Shown here: positions 1 to 7,873 of the stretch, in pieces | Position numbering within the stretch: position 1 is the stretch's first letter | How the letters are laid out: every line of letters begins with the position of its first letter | DNA from: Deltaproteobacteria bacterium | Lineage (GTDB): Bacteria > Desulfobacterota > DSM-4660 > Desulfatiglandales > HGW-15 | DNA length: 44,689 nucleotides | Assembly: GCA_020060215.1 (NCBI GenBank) | Contig: JAGVAP010000141.1 | Coordinates: 1 to 44,689, forward strand | Direction: 5' to 3' | Position numbers and translations under genes: made by a program | Notes under the pieces: model-generated | What the model was told of the DNA's origin: nothing | What the model saw: only the letters and a program-made list of their open reading frames with translations | Databases searched by the model: none

Positions 1-150
1 AAACCTGCCGGTTGGGGGTTTTCCCGATTCACCAGCAGGCGTCAGATGCAAGGCGCCCGACAGCCCGAGGAGCGAGTCGTACAGGCCGGTACGTCGCAGG
101 GACGAGGGCAACGCCGCAGGTGATGCTTGATGGTGAATCGGGGTGAAACC
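1..150. repeat. Dispersed repeat family A, copy 1
   Basis: This stretch closely matches 12658-12784. It starts with the shared left segment AAACCTGCCGGTTGGGGG and carries an inner inverted repeat: CCCGATTCACCA near 24-35 pairs with TGGTGAATCGGG near 131-142. Compared with copy 2 it has about 26 extra bases after GATGCA (about 50-75). No reading frame is evident. It looks like a small non-autonomous (MITE-like) or structured intergenic element. It may begin before the window edge. It lies just downstream of the LsrF-like gene on the minus strand. Confidence 0.8.
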
Positions 151-169
151 TCTTTCACGTTCATCTGCT

Positions 170-1066
170 TTACGCCCCGCCGTGTCGGACAGCATCGAAC
201 AGATCCTGCGCCTGCCTGGGCGTGGCGTTTTCATGGATGACCGCATGCAGGGCCCGCATCATGGCAACCGGATGCGGGTTCTGCCAGACGTTCCTCCCCA
301 GGTTCACCCCGATCGCCCCTTTCTGCATCCCGTCATGGACAAAGGAGAAGACCTCCAGCTCGGTCTCGCACCTTGGTCCACCGGCGATGACCACCGGCAC
401 AGGGCACCCGTTCGTCACCTTTTCAAAATCCTCGGCGCAGTAATAGGTCTTCACGATCCTGGCGCCCAGTTCGGCCGCGATGCGGCAGGAGAGGGCCAGA
501 AAGCGTGCGGTCCTCTTCTCGAGCTCCTTGCCGACCGCTGTCACGGCCATGACCGGTATCCCGTAATCTTCGCATTCGTTCACCAGGAAGGAGAGGTTCT
601 CGAGGGTCTCCTTCTCGTATTCGCTTCCCACGAAGATCGAAAGGCCGACCGCAGAGGCATTGAGCCGGATCACCTCCTCGACGGTGGTGGTGACGATCTC
701 ATTGGCCAGGTCCTTGCCGATGACGCTCGTGCCCCCGGATACCCGCAGGATGATGGGCACGTCCATATCCGGATCGATGGCCGACCGCAGGACCCCCCTG
801 GTGACGAACAGGCCGTCCGCATAGGGAAGGAGGTCCTTCACCGTTTCCCCGGGACGCTCCAGGCACCTCGTGGGCCCCTGGAAGTACCCGTGGTCCACGG
901 GAAGGAACTGACAATGCCCGTCCGCCCTGATGAGCCTCGATAGCCGGTTTCGGATACCCCAGTCCATGTGGGCAGCACCCTTGATCCATTTCCCGTCCGC
1001 AGATCTCTCCTCCGGCCCCATTTCCGAGACCCCCCGCGCGTCCATCATCTTGTCCGGGTCCGCCAT
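170..1066 (-). CDS. LsrF-like class I aldolase/thiolase (DeoC/LacD family)
   Basis: This 298-residue protein resembles E. coli LsrF, the (4S)-4-hydroxy-5-phosphonooxypentane-2,3-dione processing enzyme. Shared landmarks are ALDWG/HMDWG near the N-terminus, DHGYFQGPT around residue 60, TRGVLRS, GSEYE, the Schiff-base lysine region IVKTYY, CPVPVVIAGG, and the C-terminal phosphate-binding GRNVWQ with HPVAMM. Length matches the family. The ATG at 1064-1066 follows a strong AGGAGGTG. No lsrACDB, lsrK or lsrG lies nearby, so a role in AI-2 breakdown is not supported by context. Related aldolases act in other sugar-phosphate or aromatic precursor pathways. The gene stands alone, its nearest neighbour being divergent. 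I am sure of the family but not the substrate. Confidence 0.85.
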   Translation of the reverse strand: MADPDKMMDARGVSEMGPEERSADGKWIKGAAHMDWGIRNRLSRLIRADGHCQFLPVDHGYFQGPTRCLERPGETVKDLLPYADGLFVTRGVLRSAIDPDMDVPIILRVSGGTSVIGKDLANEIVTTTVEEVIRLNASAVGLSIFVGSEYEKETLENLSFLVNECEDYGIPVMAVTAVGKELEKRTARFLALSCRIAAELGARIVKTYYCAEDFEKVTNGCPVPVVIAGGPRCETELEVFSFVHDGMQKGAIGVNLGRNVWQNPHPVAMMRALHAVIHENATPRQAQDLFDAVRHGGA

Positions 1067-1275
1067 GATTCACCTCCTGAACATGTCAAGAAAATAGAAA
1101 TATCCTTTACTTACTTAGGTTCGGCCGGCCCGTCAAGACACAAATGCTCCCGGGGGGGGGCGGCTATCCCCCTCCCTCACCTGATTTCCGAATACAGGCT
1201 CTCGGCCTCCCGGATACATGCAAGGGCCCATTACCCTGTGAATTCTGCTGATCTATGCTGCAAAAAGGAGAAAGT

Positions 1276-1671
1276 ATGGTTACCCGTCTTGTTGGATCAA
1301 ACACCTGGGCCGTTGTCCGCCCCTATGTTTCATTGATCGTCATAGCGTGGATCCTTTTCGGTTACGTCGCCGCTGTTTCCGGTCAGCTGATCGTCCGTAT
1401 CGACTCCAGTTTCAGGCTCGAGGAGTTCGAAAGGGCCGACGACGGCTATGAAGTCACCATCCGAAACGAAAGCAACAACGCGTTCAGCGACTTTCTGGTC
1501 GTCATCCTCGGGACCGATATCAGCGATGTCACCGTCTACAGGCGCGAGTTTCCGGTGGATTTCATGGAAGGGAAGAGCGAGCGTACCTTCTTCATACCGG
1601 GATACGACGAACGGATTTTTGAAGTGAAGATGAGGATTCTTGCGCCGGACTACGAGGCCCTCCTGAGGTAA
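1276..1671 (+). CDS. Small membrane-anchored protein of unknown function
   Basis: I do not recognise a family. An upstream in-frame ATG exists at 1255, but AAAAGGAG sits just ahead of the ATG at 1276, which I take as the start (131 residues). The protein has one hydrophobic segment near residues 19-38 (SLIVIAWILFGYVAAVSG), then a soluble domain of about 90 residues. That domain, with alternating polar and hydrophobic residues, reads like a beta-rich fold, possibly an extracytoplasmic Ig-like or FxLYD-type domain (VTIRNESNNAFSDFLVVILG). That fold is a guess. A strong hairpin at 1676-1715 follows the stop, so the gene is probably transcribed alone. Coding-like composition and a clean ribosome site support it as real. 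Confidence 0.6.
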   Translation: MVTRLVGSNTWAVVRPYVSLIVIAWILFGYVAAVSGQLIVRIDSSFRLEEFERADDGYEVTIRNESNNAFSDFLVVILGTDISDVTVYRREFPVDFMEGKSERTFFIPGYDERIFEVKMRILAPDYEALLR

Positions 1672-1675
1672 AATC

Positions 1676-1715
1676 AGAGCGGGCCGGGAGGATGGTTCTC
1701 ATCCTGCGCCGCTCT
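1676..1715 (+). terminator. Two-part hairpin after the small membrane protein gene
   Basis: AGAGCGG at 1676-1682 pairs with CCGCTCT at 1709-1715, and inside it AGGATG (1689-1694) pairs with CATCCT (1700-1705). It begins 5 bases after the stop codon at 1671. There is no clear U-tract, so it may be a processing or weak termination structure. Confidence 0.45.
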
Positions 1716-1907
1716 TGAATCCATTTCCGCCCTGCTGCCGGAGCGGTTTCCGCGCCTCCGGGCCGCTGTCTCATGCCTGGGCTGCAGCAGGTTTGTTCAC
1801 ACTGCTGAAGGACTGAGCTCTGCGCCATCTCTCACGGATGTCCGTCCTCTTTGAAAAAGGGGGAAGAGGATCAGAACTGTTCTGAATTCGAATGGGAAGG
1901 GAGATGC

Positions 1908-3767
1908 ATGGAAACGGAACCTACGATCCCCGAAGAGATACGCCGGATGGCGGCACAGTGCCGCCATTACGCCATGTGTAAGATCGACTTCCTGGAAACA
2001 GGCCTTTGTCCTTCCGGAGAAGCGCGTCCCTACGTCTCCTTTTTCCCCCAGGGCAGGATGGACCTCTGCGACGGCCTGGCCCGATCGATCGTCCCGGTCA
2101 CGGAAGGCGCAGCGGAAATGATCTCGACCTGCGATCTCTGCGGCAGGTGCGACCGCCAGTGCCACTTCGTCACCGGGATGCGCCCGATGCGGGTCATGGT
2201 TGCGTTGAAGGAGTACCTCGGAGCACACCTCCGGCTCGGGAGGGAGGTCCTGAAGATCGACCCGGACAAGGGGCTCCAGGAGTTGCAGGGTATCGTCGGC
2301 CCCGAATGGGCCAGCAACGACCCCGCCGTCCTCCTCACCTACTCCAATGATCCTTTTCCCCTCGCCGGCATGAGAATGCCCCGATACGTGGCCCTGCCCC
2401 GAAATCGCGATGAAGTACAGGAGATCGTTCGTTGGGCGGTCGGGAACGAGATTCCCTACGTTGTACGGGGAAACGGCGGAAGCGTTTTCGGGTTTGTCTT
2501 CACCGACGGGGTGGTGCTCGACCTGAACAGGATGAAGGGGATCGCCGTCGACACCGACAACTGGCTCGCCCGGGTGGAACCGGGGGTGACCTCTTTCGAT
2601 CTCCAGAAGGAAGTCGCCTCCCGCGGTCTTCGGGTCAATACCGCCGAGCCCGCCGCTACGGTCTGCGGGAATATCGTATGCACCGGTCTGTTTTCCACGT
2701 GGGCCAATGCCTATGGCGTAGGGGCCGATGCCTTTGTGGACATGGAGTTCGTCGACGGGGAGGCGCGGGTCTTCCGGCTCAACGACAAGTCCGCCCCGAA
2801 TGTCTTCTCATTCAAGCATGCCGTCATCCCATCCCCCGGCATCTGCACAGCAGCCGATGTGCGGATCCACCCCACGTGCCCCGACGAAGAGGGGCTCCTC
2901 GTCCCCTTTCCATCCTTTGCACAGGCCGTCTCATTCGCGGGGGAGCTCGGCAAACGCAGGATCGGGCTCTCCGTGGGTGTCCTCGGAGGTCATTATCTGT
3001 CGACGTTTCTGTCGCCATCGGCCGAGCTGGCGGAGAGGATCAGGCCCGTCCTGGAAGAGGCATTGGGGATCGAATACATGGTGACCGTGGTCGGGGACCG
3101 GTTCAGCCGCGAGGCCATCGGCAGGATGGCCTCAGGGGTCATCGACAATCGGCTCTTCCGGATACTGGCCCTGGGACTGCCCCGCCTGGCGAGCCGCGAG
3201 TGGGGGGATCTCCTCAGGGGCATGGAAGGGAACCGATACCCCTATGAGGTTCTGTTCAGGGAGGAGATGATCCCTGTGATCGAGGCCGTCCTTTCCCCAT
3301 CGCCCGAGACCTGTGCACAAGCGGTGGATGAGGATCTGAGGGAGTTCTACACGGAGCTGTACGGACGGCCGCACATGACCGACCTCGTCTGGCTGAGCAT
3401 GTTCCGGATCCTGAGCTCCCGCATGTCGCGGCACAAGCACATGTTCGCCTTCCTGGTCTACGTTCCCCTCGACAAGATCGACGTGATCGAGAACCTGATC
3501 GGCCGCTTCGGGGAGATCGCCGGTCGGTATTCCATCTCTCATGACTACGGCTTCCTTACCCCGATCGACCTCGGGAAAAGGGGTATCCTGGAGTACGACT
3601 ACTACATCGACCACACGGACCCGGCCGAGGGCGAGAAGATCGCGAAGGCCATGGCGGAAATCGACCCCATGCTCGACGACCTGAGCAGTCGGGTAAAGGG
3701 CGTCAAGTTCCTCAAGTACATCTTTTCCCAGGGTTGTTCGAGGAAGGAGAACTTTCTTTATACGTGA
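1908..3767 (+). CDS. Fe-S-containing FAD-linked oxidase (GlcD/PCMH type)
   Basis: The ATG at 1908 has AAGGGAG upstream; a TTG at 1851 is a poorer start. The 619-residue product has an N-terminal Cys cluster C75-x2-C78-x2-C81-x3-C85 (CDLCGRCDRQC), suited to one [4Fe-4S] cluster. An FAD-binding type 4 (PCMH) domain follows from about residue 140 to 320, with PRNRDEVQEIV, VVRGNGGSVFG for pyrophosphate binding, and VEPGVT. The C-terminus is of the flavin-oxidase cap type. Relatives oxidise 2-hydroxy acids (GlcD, D-lactate dehydrogenases) or alkylglycerone phosphate. Here the cluster is N-terminal rather than C-terminal as in GlcD-GlpC fusions. No partner Fe-S subunit is adjacent; the short-chain dehydrogenase 172 bases downstream could share its transcript. 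Substrate and electron acceptor are unknown. Confidence 0.8.
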   Translation: METEPTIPEEIRRMAAQCRHYAMCKIDFLETGLCPSGEARPYVSFFPQGRMDLCDGLARSIVPVTEGAAEMISTCDLCGRCDRQCHFVTGMRPMRVMVALKEYLGAHLRLGREVLKIDPDKGLQELQGIVGPEWASNDPAVLLTYSNDPFPLAGMRMPRYVALPRNRDEVQEIVRWAVGNEIPYVVRGNGGSVFGFVFTDGVVLDLNRMKGIAVDTDNWLARVEPGVTSFDLQKEVASRGLRVNTAEPAATVCGNIVCTGLFSTWANAYGVGADAFVDMEFVDGEARVFRLNDKSAPNVFSFKHAVIPSPGICTAADVRIHPTCPDEEGLLVPFPSFAQAVSFAGELGKRRIGLSVGVLGGHYLSTFLSPSAELAERIRPVLEEALGIEYMVTVVGDRFSREAIGRMASGVIDNRLFRILALGLPRLASREWGDLLRGMEGNRYPYEVLFREEMIPVIEAVLSPSPETCAQAVDEDLREFYTELYGRPHMTDLVWLSMFRILSSRMSRHKHMFAFLVYVPLDKIDVIENLIGRFGEIAGRYSISHDYGFLTPIDLGKRGILEYDYYIDHTDPAEGEKIAKAMAEIDPMLDDLSSRVKGVKFLKYIFSQGCSRKENFLYT

Positions 3768-3939
3768 GGGAATTGAAAGGTTCAAAGGTAACCAAGGTTG
3801 AAGGCGGAGGGGTTCTTGAGATCCCGGAGGAGAAGGCATAGAGAGCTTTCCTGAAGATCACGACAGCGAAAAGTGCCTCCGGGTATACCGCCTGGAAAGC
3901 GAGGGAAGTATCAGGGCCACATCCGAACAGATCCGCGCC

Positions 3940-5127
3940 ATGCGGGAGCGAAGGTCTTCGCGGATCCTGATTACCGGGGCCACAGGATTCCTGGGTAGCC
4001 ATCTCGCCGTGGAGCTGCTTCGAAAGGGGTACGAGGTGCTTATCCTGGCCAGGCCCATGAAGAACGTCGAAGCCGGGGAGAGGATAAACCGGCTCCTCGA
4101 CTGGTTCGGAGTGGACAGGAGGCGGCTCGGAAGGCTTCACGTCATTGAAGGACACCTGGAGGACCCATCGCTCGGCCTGGGACCGCAAACGCTTGCCGCA
4201 CTGTCCTCCGAGGTGGACGAGATCGTCCACTGCGCTTCGGCCACCTCTTTCTCGGAGAGGAGACGGCTCTCCGTCGAAAAGGCGAACGTGGCGAACATGA
4301 AGAACATCCTCGCCTTTGCTTCCGGCAGCCGCTGCGGCTTCTTCCATTACATCAGTACGGCCTACGCGGCCGGGAAGGTGGTAGGGAGCTGCCCGGAAGA
4401 ACTCGTTGAAACCCGGGATTTCACGAATGTCTACGAGGAGACGAAGCATATCGCGGAGAGACTGGCCTGCCATTGCTGTCAAGAGGAGGGAATCCGGCTC
4501 AATATCTATCGGCCGTCGATCGTGTACGGGAATTCCAGGAACGGGAAGACCTTCCGTTTCAACGCGGTCTACCACCCGCTGAGAACCGTGTGCCTCTTCA
4601 AGGAGGTCTTCGAAAAAGACATCAGGGAAAGCGGCGGAAAGAGGGCGCGCGCACTGGGCATCTCCATCGATGGGGAAGGAAACCTGCACCTGCCGATACG
4701 GGTGGAAGCCCTCGAAGGGGGAGGCATCAATCTCATCCCCGTGGACTTCTTCATCGATGCCTACATGTCCATCATGGAGGACGCGGTCGAAGGCGGAATC
4801 TTCCACATCGTGAACCCGAAGCTCAAACCTGTCCAGGCGCTGACGGAGTATGCGGAGCGTTTCCTGGGGGTCCGTGGAATCAGGGCCGTTCCCACCGGGA
4901 CCTTCGACCAGTCGCCGATGAACGGGCTCGAGATCCTCTTCGGGCAGTACATCGAGGTATACCGGCCATACCTGAAGGATGAGCGCGTGTTCGAAAGCGT
5001 CAGGAGCACCGCGATTCTCTCCAGGAGGGGGATCGAGTGTCCCGAGTTCGATTATCCGATGTTTTCGCGATGCATGCGGTATGCGTTGGAGAGCGACTGG
5101 GGGAAGAACCTGCTGGCGGGCCGCTGA
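3940..5127 (+). CDS. Extended SDR / acyl-reductase-like NAD(P)-binding protein
   Basis: This 395-residue protein has the Rossmann motif GATGFLG at residues 13-19 and the extended-SDR catalytic pair Y165-x3-K169 (YEETK). It has the layout of the NAD-binding-4 ('male sterility') group, whose members reduce acyl-CoA or acyl-carrier thioesters or act as epimerases. YRPSIVYG and the later IVNPKL segment fit that group. The ATG at 3940 has only a weak ribosome site. The frame stays open back to a TGA near 3816 without ATG, GTG or TTG, while GGAGG at 3826-3830 lies 7 bases before an in-frame ATA at 3838, so the true N-terminus is uncertain. A lipid or polyketide-like reductive role is inference only. 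Confidence 0.75.
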   Translation: MRERRSSRILITGATGFLGSHLAVELLRKGYEVLILARPMKNVEAGERINRLLDWFGVDRRRLGRLHVIEGHLEDPSLGLGPQTLAALSSEVDEIVHCASATSFSERRRLSVEKANVANMKNILAFASGSRCGFFHYISTAYAAGKVVGSCPEELVETRDFTNVYEETKHIAERLACHCCQEEGIRLNIYRPSIVYGNSRNGKTFRFNAVYHPLRTVCLFKEVFEKDIRESGGKRARALGISIDGEGNLHLPIRVEALEGGGINLIPVDFFIDAYMSIMEDAVEGGIFHIVNPKLKPVQALTEYAERFLGVRGIRAVPTGTFDQSPMNGLEILFGQYIEVYRPYLKDERVFESVRSTAILSRRGIECPEFDYPMFSRCMRYALESDWGKNLLAGR

Positions 5128-5230
5128 AACCGGACGACGACCCTCCTGCGCCAATCCCAAGATCCCGCGCCTTGTTTCGCGGGAGGCTACGGAGGGCGGA
5201 CCGCTGCGCTCGAACGAGGGGAGGAAATTT

Positions 5231-5288
5231 CTTATCGTTCCCACGCTCCGGCGTGGGAACGATAAGGGTGGGGACGCTCCCGCGTCCC
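5231..5288. repeat. REP-like family B, composite two-hairpin copy
   Basis: A perfect 16-bp stem, CTTATCGTTCCCACGC (5231-5246) with GCGTGGGAACGATAAG (5251-5266), is followed by a second hairpin GGGACGC-TCCC-GCGTCCC (5271-5288). The same two units recur at 23837-23968, 29077-29121, 31412-31508 and 34276-34326. It lies in the 5' leader of the methyltransferase gene. Confidence 0.85.
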
Positions 5289-5312
5289 GATCGTAGTTGC
5301 AGGATGGGTGGA

Positions 5313-6071
5313 ATGGCTGACGAGTCCGAAGATGCCTCGCTGGTCCCCTACGGCTACAGGAGGGTGGGGAGACGGGAAAAGAAGCGGCTCGTCCTGCGCC
5401 ATTTCGATCAGATTGCCCATCGATATGACCTGGCCGATGCACTGTTGAGCATGGGACTCCACTTCGGTTGGAGGCGATTCGTGATCAGGTCTCTTCAACT
5501 CACCGCCGAGTCGAGGCTCCTCGACCTCTGCGGCGGCACCGGTGATTTTGCGGCCATGGCGGCAAGGAGGGCGGGTGGTGTCGGTGTGACCGTCGTATGC
5601 GACATGAACAGGCCGATGATGGACGCGGGGCGGAAAAGGGCGGTCCGCCATCCCTGGGGGAGGCGAATCCATTGGGTACAGGGTGACGCCGAGGAGCTCG
5701 GGTTTCCCGACCGCTCTTTCGACGCACTCACGGTCGGGTTCGGCATCCGGAACCTTGTCGATCTCGAAAAGGGCTTGCGGGAGATCTTCCGGGTGCTCAA
5801 GGCGAGAGGGAGGCTGGTGATCCTGGAGTTTTCGGTTCCCGTGTCGCCATGGCTCAGGATCCTCTACGAATGGTACTCTTTCAAGGTCATGCCTCCTCTC
5901 GGGAGGATCATTACCGGCAGGAGCGAGCCCTTCAGATATCTTGCCGAGTCCGTCAGGACCTTCCCTTCTCCGGAAGGCGTGGCCGAGAGCATCAGGACGG
6001 CCGGGTTCCGGCGGGTTTCGTTCACCAGGCTGTCGGATGGGTTGGTGGCGGTCTATGTCGGTGAAAAATGA
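5313..6071 (+). CDS. UbiE/MenG-like SAM-dependent methyltransferase
   Basis: This class I methyltransferase has about 252 residues. Motif I LLDLCGGTGDFA begins at residue 69, followed by CDMNRPMM, QGDAEELGFPD, the UbiE-type signature VGFGIRNLVDLEKGLREIFRVLK, and LEFSVP. These match the UbiE/MenG/COQ5 family that C-methylates demethylmenaquinone or demethoxyubiquinol. In an anaerobe the menaquinone step is the likelier role. Two ATGs compete (5304 and 5313); 5313 is preferred because AGGA at 5301-5304 is well spaced. The frame is open further upstream but there it runs through the REP element, so a longer protein is unlikely. The gene overlaps the next one by 17 bases. No other menaquinone genes are in the window. 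Confidence 0.82.
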   Translation: MADESEDASLVPYGYRRVGRREKKRLVLRHFDQIAHRYDLADALLSMGLHFGWRRFVIRSLQLTAESRLLDLCGGTGDFAAMAARRAGGVGVTVVCDMNRPMMDAGRKRAVRHPWGRRIHWVQGDAEELGFPDRSFDALTVGFGIRNLVDLEKGLREIFRVLKARGRLVILEFSVPVSPWLRILYEWYSFKVMPPLGRIITGRSEPFRYLAESVRTFPSPEGVAESIRTAGFRRVSFTRLSDGLVAVYVGEK

Positions 6072-7236
6072 TTCCACAGGATCCTCCAGAACATTGGCCC
6101 TGCTCTGGGCGGCCATGGTGTTCACCCTCCTTCCCTTGCCAGGTCCGGCAGCGGAAGAACCTCCCCCCGGTTCCTGGGAAACGGGAGTCATCCCTCAGCA
6201 CAGCACCCTGCAGAAAGCCCTCTTCGCAAAGGGGATGTCCTCACAGCGGATCCACCGGATCGCCTCTCTGCTGGCGCCCCATGTGGACCTGAGGAAGATC
6301 CGGCCCGACAGTGCTTTCCGATACTCCCTGGACGGGGATGGGGAGTTGGAAGAATTCCTGCTGGACGTCGACGGCGGGAAGATCTGTCGCCTGGTCAGAA
6401 CCCCCTCCGGCCGCTACACCGTGACCGTGAAGCCGGGAAAGAGGCGCTTGGAACCGTCCTTGGTATCCGGAGAGGTTTCCACGACCCTCGAAGAGGCCTT
6501 GAAACAGGCGGGGGAGGCAAGAGGACTCGCAGTCCTCTTCCGGGAGATCCTTGACGACCGTATCGGTTCCACCCCTGAACTCGCAAAAGGGGATCAATTC
6601 AAGCTCGTCGTGGACAAGATCTACGTCGAGGACAAGGTGTTGCGATATGGAGAGATCCACGGATTCGTGATCAGGAACCGACAAACCGTCGTTCGCGCGT
6701 TTCGCTACGAGGGGAACTTCTATGATGAAAATGGAATATCGCTCCAGCAGGCCTTCCTGAGGGTGCCCTTGGACTACCATTATGTGAGCTGCGAGTTCAT
6801 GCAGAGGAGAAAACACCCCATCCTGGGGGGCGTCCGTCCACACCACGGAATCGATTTCGTTGCACCGTTCGGAACGCCGGTTTGGGCGATTGCGGATGGA
6901 AAGGTGGTCTTCTGCGGGTGGCGCGGCGGTTACGGCTACACCGTGGTGTTGCAGCACCGGCATGGATATGAGACGCTCTACGGACATCTGCAGCGATTTG
7001 GAAGCGGCATCCGGGAGGGCGCAAAGGTCCGGAAGAAGCAGGTCATAGGCTACATCGGCGCGACCGGCCTCGCGACCGGGCCCCACCTTCATTTCGGTCT
7101 GACCAGGAACGGAAAGAACCGCAATCCCCTTCTGGAGCGCTACCCGAGGGAAAAGATCACCGAGGCCCGAGACCGGGAGCCCTTCCTGGAGAAGAAAGGA
7201 ACGATGCTGGCCATCATGGGCGAGGGGGGAAGTTGA
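6055..7236 (+). CDS. M23 family murein endopeptidase with N-terminal signal/anchor
   Basis: Starting at the ATG at 6055, the protein has 393 residues. A signal or anchor segment (about 12-30, LALLWAAMVFTLLPLPGPAAE) is followed by an OapA/Csd3-like region from about 45 to 240 (LQKALFAKGMSSQRIHRIA, then KGDQFKLVVDKIYVED). The C-terminal M23 lysostaphin-type domain has the zinc motifs H263-x3-D267 (HHGID) and H344-x-H346 (HLHFG), preceded by GLATGP. The catalytic set looks intact, so it should cut peptidoglycan cross-links in the periplasm, like MepM or ShyA-type enzymes. The start lies inside the methyltransferase gene, suggesting translational coupling, and the SMR gene begins 6 bases after its stop. 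Confidence 0.88.
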   Translation: MSVKNDSTGSSRTLALLWAAMVFTLLPLPGPAAEEPPPGSWETGVIPQHSTLQKALFAKGMSSQRIHRIASLLAPHVDLRKIRPDSAFRYSLDGDGELEEFLLDVDGGKICRLVRTPSGRYTVTVKPGKRRLEPSLVSGEVSTTLEEALKQAGEARGLAVLFREILDDRIGSTPELAKGDQFKLVVDKIYVEDKVLRYGEIHGFVIRNRQTVVRAFRYEGNFYDENGISLQQAFLRVPLDYHYVSCEFMQRRKHPILGGVRPHHGIDFVAPFGTPVWAIADGKVVFCGWRGGYGYTVVLQHRHGYETLYGHLQRFGSGIREGAKVRKKQVIGYIGATGLATGPHLHFGLTRNGKNRNPLLERYPREKITEARDREPFLEKKGTMLAIMGEGGS

Positions 7237-7242
7237 ACAAAC

Positions 7243-7569
7243 ATGCACTGGCTCTATCTCGCGTTGGCCATTCTCCTTGAAGTGGCCGGAACCACCTCGA
7301 TGAAGCTCTCTGCCGGGTTCACGAGACTGGGTCCGAGCCTCCTGATCTTCCCTTTTTACGCTGCCTCCTTCACCGCCCTGACCTTCGCCCTCAGGAGGAT
7401 CGAGATAGGCATCGCTTACGCCATATGGTCCGGCGTTGGCACCGCCCTGATCTCGCTCATCGGGATCGTGGCCTTTCGCGAGCCGTCGACCTCTCTGAAA
7501 CTGGCGAGCATCGGTTTGATCATCATGGGGGTCGTGGGCCTGAATCTTGCCGGCTCCAGGGCATATTGA
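7243..7569 (+). CDS. SMR family small multidrug/guanidinium-type transporter
   Basis: The 108-residue protein has four hydrophobic helices. Glu13 lies in the first (LAILLEVAGTT); in this family it is the essential proton- and substrate-binding carboxylate. AYAIWSGVGTALISLIG in helix 3 matches the EmrE/QacE signature. These proteins work as antiparallel dimers in the cytoplasmic membrane and export cationic compounds by proton antiport. Whether it handles drugs, polyamines (MdtIJ-like) or guanidinium cannot be settled here; no second SMR gene sits next to it, so it would be a homodimer. It is the last gene of the methyltransferase-peptidase operon, with a weak hairpin beyond it. Confidence 0.88.
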   Translation: MHWLYLALAILLEVAGTTSMKLSAGFTRLGPSLLIFPFYAASFTALTFALRRIEIGIAYAIWSGVGTALISLIGIVAFREPSTSLKLASIGLIIMGVVGLNLAGSRAY

Positions 7570-7873
7570 TCGTTTGAGATCTCTGGATAGCGGTATCCGC
7601 AGTTTTCTCTTCCCATTTCAGCGATTAACGATTAACAAATAGCCGTTTACGCTGCGATCCCGATACGATTGGACGCGCCGCCCAGCGATTTGCCCGTCGG
7701 CCACCCGCCTGCCGCTGTGCGCGGCAAGATGGATCGCGGAGGAGACTTCTTGCGGTTTCTCTTCTCTCTTCTGTAGGAGCAAGCTCCTGCTTGCGATCTT
7801 CTGTGGGTTGAAGAAATCGTCCCGCTTACGGGACACCCACAAGGCGTGAAGGTTCATCTGAGAGGAAGGCACC
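7570..7873. other. Gene-free stretch with weak terminator and REP-C copy
   Basis: GGATA-GCGG-TATCC at 7585-7598 followed by AGTTTTCT is a weak terminator candidate for the SMR gene. A REP family C copy lies at 7771-7797. GTCCCG/CGGGAC near 7820-7840 forms another small hairpin. No coding region is seen. Confidence 0.5.
7771..7797. repeat. REP-like family C copy
   Basis: This imperfect palindrome begins CTGTAGGAGCAAGCTCC and ends TTGCGATC. Related copies are at 31569-31747 and 41480-41550 in both orientations. It resembles the TGTAGGAGC REP sequences known from many environmental proteobacteria. Confidence 0.75.

Noticed and set aside
5300..5316. A REP family D copy (AGGATGGGTGG) at the methyltransferase start
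   Set aside because: Only the first part matches and no pairing arm follows; it is more likely the ribosome site region.
3712..5442. A 576-codon minus-strand frame opposite the SDR gene
   Set aside because: Shadow of the SDR gene; no recognisable motifs and it runs through the REP element.
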